A DNA stretch of 64,000 nt, from positions 4,392,642 through 4,456,641 of the forward strand of contig NC_040013.1 in assembly GCF_000972845.2 (NCBI RefSeq), written 5' to 3'. Position numbers and translations under genes: made by a program. The notes beneath the pieces are model-generated. The model had not been told where the DNA came from. It saw only the letters and a list, made by a program, of their open reading frames with translations, and made no database searches. Of the stretch, positions 1-12,271 are shown piece after piece. Numbering within the stretch: the first letter of the stretch is position 1; every line of letters starts with the position of its first letter. Source of the stretch: Larimichthys crocea (Eukaryota > Chordata > Actinopteri > Sciaenidae).

Positions 1-1498
1 TCTCTTGTGAATGAAATGCTGCATTCATTCAACTTGTAAATGAGAATTTCTAATGCACTGAGTCACTGGCAAAAAAAAATGCAAAAACCTCACAGGGAAT
101 TTAGGGTTACAATGCAATGTTGGAAAAAATAATAATAATTCGAAGGAGATGAAATAACCTACCTGAGAATCCAGCCCTGCTTCCCTCTCTCTCCTCTCTC
201 CTCTCTCCTCTCTCTTAAGGAGCTGTCAGGGAATGATGCGGACTAAATTTCTGTGCGGTGCTTGGATCCGACCACAGAGTCAGTCATTGCGCATGGTGCC
301 TGTCACCAAAAAAAAAAAAAAAAAAAAAAACCCGTGCTTTTATTTATTTAAATAATTATTTATTTATTTTCTCTCGCCTGTAAGGAGTAGTCTGCTGCTG
401 CTGCTGCTGCTGCTGCTAGAGGCACAGTGGACCTCCACAATGCGTGGGAACTCGTCCTGCGTGGAGGATGGAAAGCCCTTGGTACCCTGGGAAGGAAACC
501 CCTGGATCTGAAGTGATAACACTGACGCTTAAGTGGACTGTCATCACCTGATGCGATTGTCTCTACAGACTCTATAATGTCTTAATTTGTCTCATCATCC
601 ATGCAGCCCTATCGTTTTTGTTTTTATTTTTTATAAACGATTATGTATTGACTGTGGTGATTGTGCGTCATTTTACGCACACACATCACAAGATGATGCG
701 CTTGTTGAAAGTTTTACTGTCGTTTCAAAGCAAATGCTTTTAATGCAATTGAGTTACCCTTTAATTTAATTTGTGCTTTTTTTGTTGAGTTTTATCCTAC
801 ATAACTCTTACATAAGATATCCACTGTTTGACAGCAGCCACTTATAATTTTCTGGCACCGTGAGTTGGGTTAATATATTGTTTTTGCAGCAACAATTTAA
901 TCCACCCAAAAAAATACAAATAACACACTGAAATCCAAACATTGCAAGAGATTGCCTCCACTTTGATTCCTACTGAAGAGGCATTGCGCCATCTAAAGGA
1001 TTCAGAGTTCATCGCAGCGGAGGAAAGGAGGAAATACGCCCTTTTTCTTTTGCATTGTGGAAACTGTGTGTGACGTCGTTAAATCGGTGCAAGAAAGTGC
1101 ACAGACGCATTATCTGTGAGAATAATTAAGATTTGCATGATTGAAGTCGGTGTTTTTAACGTTTGGAGTGTGTTTGCCACACCTACATACAAAGGAAGAC
1201 GACGCAAGAGAGCAATCCCAGCCTCTTTCCGTGTTCGTGTCTCACGTTAAAACGACCCAAATGAGGAAATTATTCACTGGTGTGCATATAAATGTTTAAA
1301 GACGTGTCTAATAGTCTCATAAAAATAAGACTATCCACAATCGGGTGTATATGAGACGCATATTTTCCTCAAAAAAGGTTTTTTGTGTGCGCGGTGAACT
1401 ATCTTGACGTTTTTTAATCATCTTTGGTCACGTGATTGAGTTCGCCGTGTGTCACCTGACTCGTTGTTGTGTGTGTGTGTGTGTGTGTTACAGGAAAG
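1..1498. other. Upstream flank and presumed promoter/5' UTR of vps33a
   Basis: No gene is recognised here. The stretch holds a CT-rich run near 190-215, a poly-A run at 308-330, a (CTG)n run at 392-417, and AT-rich sequence. A 23-codon ORF at 440-511 cannot be assigned. A (TG)n tract at about 1468-1488 is followed by TTACAG at 1488-1493, directly before the vps33a start. That resembles a splice acceptor, so a 5' UTR exon further upstream is possible; its donor was not identified. Confidence 0.5.
392..417 (+). repeat. (CTG)n microsatellite
   Basis: Perfect CTG trinucleotide run of about 8-9 units in the vps33a upstream flank. It lies outside any recognised coding sequence. Confidence 0.9.
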
Positions 1499-2971
1499 AT
1501 GGCTGCTCACCTGTCGTACGGCAGAGTCAACCTGAACATCCTCAGAGAGGCGGCGAGGAAAGAGCTGCGGGAGTTCCTGGACAAATGTGCGGGGAGCAAG
1601 GTAACGCGTGAACACGCAGAGACACGCAGCTGGAGAAAAAAAACACGAAATGCGTGCGGGTTCATGGACCTGACAGCTGAGCTAAGCTAAGTCTGCTCAG
1701 CCTCAATATAAAGCAGGTTATATCTAAACACTGTATATAGATATATATATATAAATATACTAATAGATATTATATATATAGTTATAATATATATAGAATA
1801 TCTTTAGATATAACTGTTATGTGCTCTTGCTCTGCAGGCCATAGTTTGGGATGAATACCTGACTGGACCCTTTGGGATGATAGCTCAGTACTCACTACTG
1901 AAGGTAAGTTAGTCCAGGTCCACATTATATAGTATAATATATAGTATCTGGTGTTGCTATATACTATATATTGCATTTATGTATGTGTGCACATCTTGCA
2001 CAGGCTCAATATGACACATTTCTATCTATAGGTATCAGAATTAAAATCAGAAATACTTTAATAATCCCAGGGGTATACAAACAAACAAAAACAACATATG
2101 TTAAACAAGTAATCATCTATTAAGAACATATAAAAGATCAAATTTACAGTTAAATAATGTGCAACAACTTTTAGAGTTTATAGGCGTTATAGAGTTTAAT
2201 GACCGCAGGCAGGAATGATTTCCTGTGTCGCTCTGTGGTGCGTTTAAGAGAGAGGAGTCTGCTGCAGAACGAGCTGCTCTGCAGAGCCAGTGTGTCGTAG
2301 AGAGGGTGTGAGACATTGTCCAATATGGACCGAAGGCCTGGACAGCATCCTCCTCTCTGCCATCACCAGCTCTCCTGATGAGTTTATTTAGTCTTTGTTG
2401 GTGTCTGCTACCTTCAGCGCACTCGCATGTGACAGCGAAGAAGATCGCACTGGCCACAACAGACTCGTAAAACATCCTCAGCATTGTGTCCGGCAGATGT
2501 TAAAGGACCTCAGCCTCCTCAGGAAGAAGAGTCAGCTTTGGCCCTTTTTTGTAGACAGCCTCTGTGTTTCTTGTCCAGTCCATCTTATTATTCAAGTACA
2601 CCCCCAAGTACTTATACTCCTCTACAATATCCACAGGGACCCCCTGGATGGAAACAGGGGTCACTGGTGTTTTCGCCCTCCTCAGATCCACTATTAGCTC
2701 TAGTATTATTGTTGTTGTTGTTATATACTGTTGTTATTATTCCTATATACTGTTATAAATAATAATCTACCTATTTTTCTTGTGTTTTTTAAGTGTCCTT
2801 GTCCCATTCTGTGTGTTATTTTTATTTATTTTCTACCTGTCCTTGTCCCATTCTGTGTGTTATTTTTATTTATTTTCTACCTCAGTATTTTATTCTGTTG
2901 TATTTTTATTATATTCAAATATACCGGACTGCTATGATGACTTAATTTCCCTTCTGGGATTAATAAAGTCA

Positions 2972-3043
<72 letters not shown>

Positions 3044-6000
3044 CATGTTAAACATGTTTTAATGTGTGTTTTAATGTGTTTTAAGGAACATGAAGTGGAA
3101 AAGATGTTCACCCTCAAGAGCGGCAGGCTCCCCTCTGCCGACGTCAAGAATATCATCTTCTTTGTTCGACCCAGGCTGGAGCTCATGGACATCATCGCTG
3201 AGAACGTATTCAGGTCTGTGTGTGTGTGTGTCTCGGTATAAACTGTGATTTAATTTCTGTCCGCGGTGTTTAACAGTCATGTCCTGGGTTGTGCACGTTT
3301 TCCCAGCGAGGACAAGATGCACTCGTCACGAGACTTCCACATTTTGTTTGTGCCTCGGCGGAGCATGCTGTGCGAACAGCGGCTGAAGGAGCAGGGCGTG
3401 TTGGGCTCTTTCATCAACATCGACGAGTATATCCTGGACCTGATTCCCTACGATGGTGACCTGCTCTCCATGGAGTATGAAAGTGCTTTCAGGGTGCGTT
3501 CAGCTTGTACATCACAGATATACATCAGCCTTTCTGCTGCTCTATGAATGAAATGTGTATTTGGAAGAACCTCTTTAAGAACATTTTTCTGACTGTCATG
3601 ATTTGTTTTTGTCCTTTTTGTCTCTTACAGGAGTGCTACTTAGAAAATGACCAAACAAGCCTTTACCACACAGCCAAAGGCCTCATGACCTTACAGGCAC
3701 TGTATGGCACCATCCCACAGATATATGGGAAAGGGGAATGTGCACGGGTGAGTGTAAAGAAAGAAAGCTGATCATCACATCATGTTGAAGCTGAAGCAGC
3801 CAGATAAAAGGATTTGTTTTGTACTCAGCATGTCGCTAACATGATGCTGAGGATGAAGAGGGAGTTTGCCGGCAGTCAGAACCAGATCCTGCCCGTGTTC
3901 GACACTCTGCTGCTCCTGGACCGTAACGTCGATCTGCTCACCCCTCTGGCCACACAGCTCACCTACGAGGGTCTCATTGATGAGATCTATGGCATCAATA
4001 ACGGTCAGAGTAAATACTTGTATTCGGTTTATGTTATAATCATAGCTATCTTCTTTCCTAATGGCCATTCTGACTCGCAGGTTATGTCAAGTTGCCTCCT
4101 GAGAAGTTTGCACAGAAGAAGCAAGGTGAGGCGAGCAAAGATCTACCCACAGAGCCCAAGAAGCTGCAGCTCAACTCGGCAGAGGAACTGTACGCAGAAA
4201 TCCGGGACAAAAACTTCAACGCCGTCGGAGCAGCGCTCAGCAAGAAAGCCAAAATCATTTCAGCTGCCTTCGAGGTCGGTCCTGTTTCATCTTTGTCGCT
4301 CTAATATGATGAGTGGTGTAATGTTTATGACTTCAGGGAGCGGCATTCGATCACTTCCAGGCATCTCAGCTGCTCTGATTCTAATCTTTGTGGCATTTTA
4401 CAGAAATCCATGAGGTTAGGGAAGCGACGACAATCGTCTGGAGATAAGATACAGTATTAATTGTTCACGTAGAAAGGTCAAACATATTACCTATCATCAG
4501 CCCAGGACTCTACGATACAAACTACATTAGTAGAGATTCTTCATGAGCACCATCAGAGGTGTGTGCAATGAGCAGTGAGGCTGCTCTTCGCTGATGTGAT
4601 GGAAAGATGCTTTCCATTAGAGAGGATTTCAGGAACAAATTGATTGTGTGCGTTGTCAGTGTTTAGCCTGAATGGATTGATAGACGGACACCAAGCTGAA
4701 CTAGTTTGGAAGATGGGTTCTAATGTTTTACAATCTCATCATCATCATTCAATCATCATTTAATTTACCAGTGTGCTGTATGATTTTACGCTTTGTACTA
4801 AATCATCTGCTGCTTTTCTGAACTTCTTATTATCAGCTCAGCCGGTGAAGTGAGATTTTTTTCTTGTGTGTGTGTTTCAGGAACGCCACAACGCCAAAAC
4901 GGTGGGAGAAATAAAGCAGTTTGTCTCTCAGCTGCCTCACATGCAGGCAGCACGGAGCTCACTGGCCAATCACACGTCTATAGCAGAGCTCATCAAGGAC
5001 ATCACCAGTGCGTCAATAAACCGCTTTTCATCGTATTCTCTTTGCATATTTATATAATTACAAAGTAAAGCCTTGTGCTCTGTAAAAACCTGTACACAAA
5101 AGTAACCAGTAGAGATAAGATAAATATTTAATAGCATTATAAAACCATGTTTTATCTTTTATTTCTTCATGTTTTAACGACTGTAGAATCTAGTCTTTCT
5201 CACTTCTTACAGCATTTTGTGTTTAAGTTGTCGTCTACGTTTATTATAATGTTGTAAAATCCCACTATTGTTTCTTGTTTCAGCCTCTGAGGCCTTCTTT
5301 GATAATCTAACAGTGGAGCAGGAGTTTATGACCGGAGTCGACACAGACAAGGTATTATAAATATATCTTAAAGAGAAAAACAATCATAACAATGAATGAA
5401 AATGAAAAATACTTGCACTTGCGTGCACTTTAGTTCTGATCAACAATATTACCATCCAGGTGAACACGTATATCGAAGACTCCATCGCCCAAAAGGATCC
5501 TCTGATCAAGATTCTGCGCCTGGTGTGTATGCAGTCGGTCTGCAACAACGGGCTCAAGCAGAAGGTGTTTGACTACTACAAGAGGGAGATTCTCCAGGTA
5601 GAGTCAAAGACATAAAGGCTTATTTTTTGGTGTCTGTACATTCCTGCTGCATCAGCATTTCTGTGCAGTTTGGACTTTGAACTTTAAGAATTACTCGGTT
5701 GTTATTAAAAAAGGTCCAATGTGTGTAAGATTTAGGAGCAGCTACTGGCAGAAGTGAAACGTTATGTTAACACTGGCTCTGCAAATTTTGTGCTCACCAT
5801 AGTTTCTCCTACACACTTTGAATAGGAGGGTGAGGTGAGGGGTATTCATTTAGCTGCAGTCTGAAACCTCACTGTTAGATGCCACTAAATCCTACACACT
5901 GAATAATTAAAACTAGTAGGTGACTGATTTCTGTTTTTGATTGCTGTGCAGACTTATGGTTACGAACACATGCTAACGTTGAACAACCTCGAGAAGGCGG

Positions 6001-7127
6001 GTCTTTTGAAGCCACAGACGAGCTCAAGGAATAACTACCCCACTATTAGAAAAACCCTCAAACTGTGGATGGAGGACGCCAACGAACAGGTACGAGATTT
6101 ATGAATTTTGATCATGGAAAAAAATGCATGCACTCTTTTATCTTTATCTCATCTTTTTTTGACTCCTGCAGAACCCCAACGACATCTCATACGTGTACAG
6201 CGGCTACGCACCGCTGAGCATCCGACTGACCCAGGTTTTGGCCAGGCCCGGGTGGCGTAGCATCGAAGAGGTGCTGAAGATGCTCCCAGGCCCACACTTT
6301 GAGGAGAGACAACAGCTGCCTGCCGGGCTCCATAAGAAACGTAAGGGCCAATACAAAATCTAGGTCTGCTGTTTGCCCTGCCGCTCGCTAAACAGAATAA
6401 AAGTAAACGACCTGCCTGCCTGCTGCGCGTAGATAAAACACCGGCTTTGTTTCAGTTGAGTCAAATGCCAAAGAGCGGCTGATTGATGGCACAAAGCTGT
6501 CGGTGTTTGTGGGTTTTTCTGTGCGTCTGTGTTGAAGAGAAGGCCAGATAACGACATACTGTGACCGCCGGCGCTTTGCCTTCAGTTTTCCTCCATCCAG
6601 TAGGAGGTGTTAAACTGATGTGAATAATGAATTTGATTATACACTCAATTTGAAATGTGCTAATTAGAACAGTGAGCTCGGGCATCGGGCTTGTTTCTAC
6701 ATGCCTGCCTAACACTGGATTTTTAAAAGGTGATAATAGAGGAGTCTAATCCAGGGGGAGGGTGATGGCTAAATTAGTGTTTTCACATTTCAACATCAGG
6801 TGCTTTAGCAGAAGAGGCAGTTGTGTTTTGTAAAAGAGAGCAACGACAGAATGTCAGAGTGACATAAAGGGAAAAACGACCTCTGTCACATCCACAACTT
6901 CACCATTTTTCATCTTCTTTTACTGTCCTGCAGGCCAGCAGGGGGAGAATCGGACGACGCTGGTGTTCTTCCTCGGCGGAGTGTCGTACGCAGAAATAGC
7001 CGCTCTCCGTTTCCTCTCTCAAATGGAAGACAGCGGCATGGAGTATATTATAGCCACCACAAAACTCATGAACGGTACAACTTGGATCAAATCCCTCATG
7101 GACCGGCCGGAATCCCAGACACCCTGA
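1499..7127 (+). CDS. vps33a: VPS33A, Sec1/Munc18-family subunit of HOPS/CORVET
   Basis: Thirteen coding exons: 1499-1600, 1838-1903, 3086-3213, 3307-3493, 3631-3747, 3829-4003, 4081-4274, 4881-5007, 5284-5351, 5460-5597, 5952-6089, 6172-6340, 6934-7127. All have GT-AG boundaries and consistent phases, giving 1803 nt and 600 residues; human VPS33A is 596. The protein starts [13 protein letters not shown] and ends in the conserved [10 protein letters not shown] region plus a short tail. VPS33A is the SM protein of the HOPS and CORVET tethering complexes; it binds SNARE bundles and VPS16 and supports fusion to late endosomes and lysosomes (family knowledge). Asp251, in the motif LIDEIYG, is the residue changed in the mouse buff mutant and is conserved here. 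The start is chosen by the match to the vertebrate N terminus and the AAAGATGG context. Introns carry LINE debris (2030-3045) but no disruption of the frame. Identification is certain; only UTR limits are open. Confidence 0.97.
2030..2710 (-). mobile_element. 3' fragment of a non-LTR retrotransposon (L2/Rex-like LINE)
   Basis: On the minus strand, pieces in different frames read as the C-terminal part of a LINE reverse transcriptase: [15 protein letters not shown] near 2600, then [18 protein letters not shown] near 2480-2430. The minus strand ends in a GGGATTATTAAAGTATTTC tail near 2040, typical of fish LINE 3' ends. The frame shifts, so it is a dead 5'-truncated copy in vps33a intron 2. The clade (L2 versus Rex1) cannot be fixed by eye. 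Confidence 0.8.
2794..2881. repeat. Exact tandem duplication, 2 x 44 bp
   Basis: The 44-bp unit beginning TGTCCTTGTCCCATTCTG occurs twice head to tail without a mismatch, in vps33a intron 2. Confidence 0.9.
2925..3042 (+). repeat. LINE/SINE 3' tail ending in (CTGT)n(CTAT)n
   Basis: The block TTTCCCTTCTGGGATTAATA (2948-2967) followed by tetranucleotide runs CTGT then CTAT is the usual 3' terminus of fish L2-type LINEs and their SINE partners. Its orientation is opposite to the LINE fragment immediately upstream. Confidence 0.75.
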
Positions 7128-7580
7128 GTCACCTGCATGCACACCTGGCCACATCAAACACCCCAATCCATTAGAAAGAAAACCTCAGCTGCTGTTGTGT
7201 TTTTTTTATGTCCATGTCGCCGTAGTGCAGGTGTTTCATTGATGTCTGTGCAGCTTAGACAGCAACAGGCTGTTTAAAAGGTGCCCGGTGGAGTTTTCCT
7301 GTAAGCTGACCACAATATATTTTTTGACATGAATGCATTTTTTTCTGTTATATTCATGTTTTCTTGTTTGCCTTTGGTGTTTTCCTACGTTTCTTTGTAC
7401 GTTACTCTACTCTACTATGAATCAGTTGAATATTTAGGCCTGTAGCCTCATGCACATTCATGATGCAAACACCCACTTGTCAAAACATTGAATATCTAAC
7501 TCCGCGGGGTGCCTTTTAATTTTTCCTGTTCTTAATTCGCACCCAGACAGTATAATAAAGCTGGTTTAATGCTACTACTA
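7128..7580 (+). other. vps33a 3' UTR with polyadenylation signal
   Basis: Follows the TGA at 7125-7127. A canonical AATAAA at 7554-7559 is the first good poly(A) signal, so the transcript probably ends near 7575-7590. Confidence 0.7.
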
Positions 7581-8400
7581 ACTACTGCTGCATCCCTTTG
7601 TCCTCTGGCTACATCTCCATCACTGAGGTCATTGCTCTGCCATGGAGCTACTGTGTGTGTATATATATGTATGTATGATTAAAACCTTTGGGATGCTGCC
7701 GATGTCATGTGTAAGATGATTAAAGATGCTCTTTTTTGAAGGCTTTTCTCGACTGTTTTCTTTGGCTCTTGCAACTAAAATGACCATCTTGCCTATTGTT
7801 TATCGTATTGAAGTGATTTTTTCACAAAGCCAAGCTGATTGTGATCAGGGAGAGCAGATGAAAGGCAGGGATGGGAGTGTATCCGTCAGCAGTGGTCCAG
7901 CTCTCTGAAGGAGCAATTAGCGCCATAACAGGCCTCCCGATCATCCGGTAATGGCCCTGTGCTGTCTGGAGAGCTCAGCCCACGGCAGACCATGATTTGA
8001 CAGCACAGGACACTGATTGAATTAGGAGGCCATTTGCTCCATGTTCCGGAGGATCCATGTTTCCAGAGGATAACTGTGCTGCAGGAGGGTGTTTGATCTC
8101 TGCTTCAGTCAATACCTTCTCCGTGCCTTACACTATGAGCACAGGAAGACCTGCTGACAGCACACGGATGTTCTGGTGAACTAACCCGGGTTAATCTATG
8201 TTCATTACCTGCATGTTGATTGGCTAGAAGATTTAGGAAGTGCTCTGATTCAGTTCATTAGAAAATACTGTGACTTGTGCTCACTATCCCAGACTACAAT
8301 CTCTCTGTTTGAGAAGCAGGTGCGCTGAGGATTTAAACTCCTGTTAGATCAATCCCAGGGGGATTCAGATCCTTGTGAGCAGTTATTGTTTTTGGCTCCT
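7581..8400. other. Intergenic region, vps33a to small membrane-protein gene
   Basis: No coding potential or recognised repeat. The segment about 7850-8120 is not low-complexity and contains several ATTA-type cores; it could be conserved non-coding DNA, but that cannot be judged without an alignment. Confidence 0.4.
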
Positions 8401-8513
8401 CCTCTGCCACAAGGGCTTGAAACGCTCAAGGCAGCGCACAACAACTCGGACTTCAGGGCTGGAAGGACAGGAGTCCACTTGCTGATCTGCTTCTGTCCTG
8501 CAACAACACCAAG
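8400..8513 (+). other. Candidate 5' UTR exon of the small membrane-protein gene
   Basis: Non-repetitive sequence ending in CAACACCAAG followed by GTATGA (8514 on), a good donor. The matching acceptor TGTTTGCAG ends at 8989, two bases before the ATG of the next feature. The exon's 5' limit is a guess. Confidence 0.4.
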
Positions 8514-8990
8514 GTATGATTAGTTTAAGTTTTACTTTGGAAATTAAACCTTCAGCTTAAGTTTGTGATTCATGCATGTTTAGTTTAAGTCTGTTAAACC
8601 AGAACAAGATTGCACAGACGTTTCTTTTTCAACTGAGAGACATAGCAAAATTGTATTTAGCAGAATTTGTTCTGATTCTAACATTTTATGAGCCTGGCTC
8701 TAACTTCTGCAGCCCGACAAATAACTTAAATACTAAACATTTATGGATGTATTCCATAAAAATATCAACAGTCTGAGACATCATGAAAGGTGAGTGCTGA
8801 AGATGTTCAATCTTTATTGTTTGTGAGTCCACAAAACCAAAGCAGATCGATACTGAACCCACTTAGTGCAATTTGCAGATAAATTATTAACAGAGGTCCC
8901 GTGATGATGCAGCCTCCTCCTCCAGCCTCTACAAGGCTGCAATCAAATCAGTTTGTTGAAGTTTTGTTCTGACCTATGTGTGTTTGCAGA

Positions 8991-9197
8991 ATGGGTCGAG
9001 GTGAGAACATGGGACTCCTGACTCAACCTGGTCGCAGGCTAAAGACACAGCAGGAGCCGCTGGATGTGGATCCCTTGTTCATCCGTTTCCTCCGGACATT
9101 CAGGGAAATCCTCAAGTTTGTTCTCTTCAGCTACACGGTGCTGTTCGGCGCTTTGCTGCTTGCCAGATGGACCACTTATTTCATGGTGGGAAAGTGA
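8991..9197 (+). CDS. Small single-pass membrane protein, 68 residues, unrecognised
   Basis: The ORF starts MGRGENMGLLTQPGRRLK and ends with TGA at 9195-9197. Residues 1-40 are polar with basic clusters and include QEPLDVDPLFIRFLRTFRE. Residues about 42-63 form one hydrophobic helix (LKFVLFSYTVLFGALLLA, then RWTTYFMV), leaving only a few residues after it, as in a tail-anchored or type II micropeptide. The ATG sits just after a good acceptor (TGTTTGCAG), and AATAAA follows at 9406-9411, so a two-exon gene with a non-coding first exon is plausible. I do not recognise the family. It is not obviously phospholamban, sarcolipin or a known SMIM protein. A second in-frame Met is at residue 7. No function is claimed. 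The gene-like context raises it above chance, but coding status rests on a single short ORF. Confidence 0.6.
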   Translation: MGRGENMGLLTQPGRRLKTQQEPLDVDPLFIRFLRTFREILKFVLFSYTVLFGALLLARWTTYFMVGK

Positions 9198-9405
9198 AAA
9201 ACAAAACCTGAGCGTTGAGGAATGAGCCTGTTCTCGGACTTAGTGCTCACTGATGAAGCTGATCGGGCAGACCTCTCTGGGATTTGTGGTCTATGCAGTT
9301 CTTATAAATCATTGATGTCGTCACACACAGCAATAACAGCTGGAGTGATCATGTTTGCTTCTTTATTTGATTCACACCCTGTAGTAGAGCTCGCAGCTTT
9401 TGTGG

Positions 9406-9411
9406 AATAAA
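9406..9411 (+). terminator. Poly(A) signal AATAAA of the small membrane-protein gene
   Basis: Canonical hexamer about 210 bp after the stop codon of the 68-residue ORF. It would define a transcript of roughly 0.5-0.6 kb after splicing. Confidence 0.5.
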
Positions 9412-9924
9412 TAACAGGGTGTCACATCACATGCATATAGAGCAACTCGACTCAATTTAAGCAAGCCGGCTTGCATCAGATGTGTTTGTTGACAGTGTTA
9501 AATGTGCAATCTAGAAACTGTGATATCCTCTGAGTTGGAAAATAACCATGACAAAGCTATAAAACATGCATAAGTTGTGTAGCACACAAAATCAGTACTG
9601 TGTATTCTTGAGCTTTGAAGCTGTGTTTTCCTTTAGAAGCACATATAAAGTGTAAATAGGGAATATCAGCAGTGTTTCTCTGTTATAGTGCTAATTTATG
9701 AGTTAGTGAAACAAAGCTGTTTGCTCTGATGGGCTCCCAGTGTGCCTGAATACAGGTTTACTGTATGGCAATTAATCTGTGGTAATTTTATAAACTATAT
9801 TTAACACTTGCATTATTACACGAGCTTGATGCTTTCTCTTATAGTGTTAAAATCTTTATTGTTTCCATTTAAATTATGCATATTCCTAAATAAATTCAGA
9901 GTTAGTTAAAGTATCAAAAACTAT

Positions 9925-10060
9925 GGTCGCCCTGCGTCTCAGCGGTTAAGATACCAACCAAGAAAAGCAACATCCTCACTTCAAGTCTGACCTGTGAGCG
10001 TTGTTGCATCACTGTTTCTCTCTTGTTTCCTGTTTTCTATCTGTTGACAATATATTATGA
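9925..10060 (+). repeat. tRNA-derived SINE-like repeat
   Basis: GTCTCAGCGGTTAAGA resembles a pol III A box and CTTCAAGTCTG a B box. The CTGTTTCTCTCTTGTTTCC stretch follows, as in a widespread fish SINE. Degenerate, so the assignment is moderate. Confidence 0.5.
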
Positions 10061-10395
10061 AATCCCCAAAACATAATTACATTTACTTTTTTTATCGGAA
10101 AACTTAATAATACACAGATAAAGGAGAGAGAGAGAGAGTGGGACTGGGGAGACTATGAGTATGTTAAAAGGATTTTTTCCATGGACACAGAAGAGTTAGT
10201 TATGACATGTTACAAAGGGAACACATGTGAATAATAATAGTCATGATGGGTGATTTATATTTAGCTACTTTAGTTTCAGTGTCGTCCTGTTGTGCATGCA
10301 GCTTCGTTGTTACACTGGTATGACTCACAGAGACACTTGAACAGAGCCTGGCCTTTTCCTATTATTATCATTATTAGTAGTAGTAGTAGTAGTAG

Positions 10396-10860
10396 CAGGG
10401 GCGCCGCCAGGAATTTTGGGCCCTATGACAAAAAAATCTAATTGGGCCCCCTCCTCTGTGCAGCTGTTGTCCCCACATCTCTAGGACCTAACTATCCCAT
10501 CAAAAGCTTTACATAACTCTAATTAATTAAAGGCTTGCAACTAATTCAATACTAGTACTAGCACAATATTTACTGCTGGTGATTTGTACATGCATGCAAG
10601 TCTGCATACAAGTTCACTATTTGATGATTAAAGATTAAAAGCCACCATAAAAATGTGCTAAAGGCCATTTTTATTTAACTTTTACTGCCCAAAACAAGTA
10701 AAAACAAAGAGATAATTAATTTCATTATTATATTTGAAATATATATACTCAATGATGATGGTTTAATCATTTTATATTGGTGTTTACCTATTTTTGGGGC
10801 CTCTGTCAGTCATGGGCCCTTGGAATTGTCCTAACTTTTCCCCCCTATACGGCGCTCCTG
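10396..10860. mobile_element. Non-autonomous hAT element (MITE), 465 bp
   Basis: Begins CAGGGGCGCCGCCAGGAAT and ends GGCGCTCCTG, imperfect terminal inverted repeats. Flanked by 8-bp direct repeats AGTAGTAG at 10388-10395 and 10861-10868, the hAT target-duplication length. The duplicated target is part of a TAG microsatellite, so the 8-bp match is weaker evidence than usual. No transposase ORF inside. Confidence 0.75.
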
Positions 10861-11440
10861 AGTAGTAGTAGTATTATGACAAGTCAAAATGCCCGTGGGG
10901 CCCACTACTAAATTTTGCCCTGGGGCAATATTTGGTTGTCACTTACTTGTTTTTTTTAAACCTATGCTCTGAGGCCGGCCTTAAAACTGATGCCCTGCAG
11001 GTGCGAGAAGAAACTGCAGCAAGACTGAGAAACAAGTTGCAGCAGGTGCCACCGGAAGTTAAAACTTTAAAGTTAAATGTATGAAGTCATTTTATTATTA
11101 TTATTATTTTTAAACCTTTATTTAACCAGGAAAGGTCCCACTGAGATTAAAAATTATTTATTATTAATTATTATTAATATTAGATTATACATATTATGAA
11201 TTAGATTTTTAATTATCTTTAGTTGCCACATGAATCAAATCTAAAAAAAAGTAAAAGTATTTTCCTAAATTAAAATTTTAATATAAAAAAAAAGGAAAAA
11301 AAACACCCTGTGTGCGTTAGTTCGATTTTATCACCAACACGACCCACACGGGCGGGGTTTAAAGCCATTACTTGTGTTTTCTGAAAAGAATAAAACAAAA
11401 TAAAAAAGTGAAAAGTGGGATTTGAACGCCCTGTAACTAA

Positions 11441-11896
11441 GTCAGTCCTCTGGACGCGGATGGAGGACCGGAGCGGGAGTCGGGGCGGATTAAAACCCGC
11501 CTAACTCCGCCTCACCGGCCGCTCTCTGTCTGCGCTCGATGCCTGAACCTGAAACGCCGCCCGCCGCTGCGCCATTTTGAACGCTGGGGAGAGGCAGAGG
11601 GAAATCTCAAAGTAAGAGTGCAAAGTCTACAGAAATAAATAAATATATATTAATATAAAGCAGCACCGCCGAGGACTGAAGCTTTACTTTCTTTCTGTCT
11701 TTCTTGGAAGCAGTTTGCGGTTGTTTCACGCCAGCTGGAGCCGAGGACTTGTGCGGGTCTTCGGAGTTTATTCATCCGCTCCTCCTGCGCTGCTGCTCGG
11801 TCACAACCAGCCAGCCGACCCGGGTCAGCTCTGCTCCAGCTCCAGCCCAGGGCCCGAGCCCCGCTACAGGGATACACTGTCTGTCTGTCTGTCACC
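11441..11896 (+). promoter_or_regulatory. ppp2r2a CpG-rich promoter and 5' UTR
   Basis: GC- and CpG-rich sequence (GGAGCGGGAGTCGGGGCGG near 11470; CCGCCCGCCGCTGCGCC near 11560) set in AT-rich surroundings, directly upstream of the ATG. No TATA box is placed convincingly, as expected of a housekeeping CpG-island promoter. The transcription start is not determined. Confidence 0.65.
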
Positions 11897-12223
11897 ATGG
11901 CAGGTACAAAACTGTCTCCGTGTCTTTTTATATTTAAATAAGTCCCCGCGGTTCATCAGAAGATGTTCGTCTCTCTCTGTTGTGGTTAACTAGCGCAGGC
12001 TAGCTCAGCCAGGCTAGGTTCAAAGCTGCTAAAGTGACATTTTCCTGCACGACAAACAGATTTAAACTGATTTACATGCGTGCACATGTGGCACAGCGGT
12101 CTGAATATTTGAATAACATCGAGTCATGCGCGGTGTTTCTCTCGTATAAGTGTCTTTTAGCACGAGTTAGCACCCAGGCTAACGCGTGCAAAGTTGTCTG
12201 ATGGTGGTTTTTGTTACAAACTT

Positions 12224-12271
<48 letters not shown>

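Larger units (their letters stand above)
9412..11440. other. Intergenic region, small gene to ppp2r2a
   Basis: AT-rich DNA with no gene seen. It contains a SINE-like block (about 9925-10060), a complete hAT MITE (10396-10860) inside a TAG microsatellite, and a TTTATTTAACCAGGAAAGG motif near 11120 that is common in fish interspersed repeats. Confidence 0.6.

Noticed and set aside
440..511. 23-codon ORF MRGNSSCVEDGKPLVPWEGN...
   Set aside because: Short, no family recognised, no splice partner found. Could be a uORF or an exon of a neighbouring gene, but not supportable.
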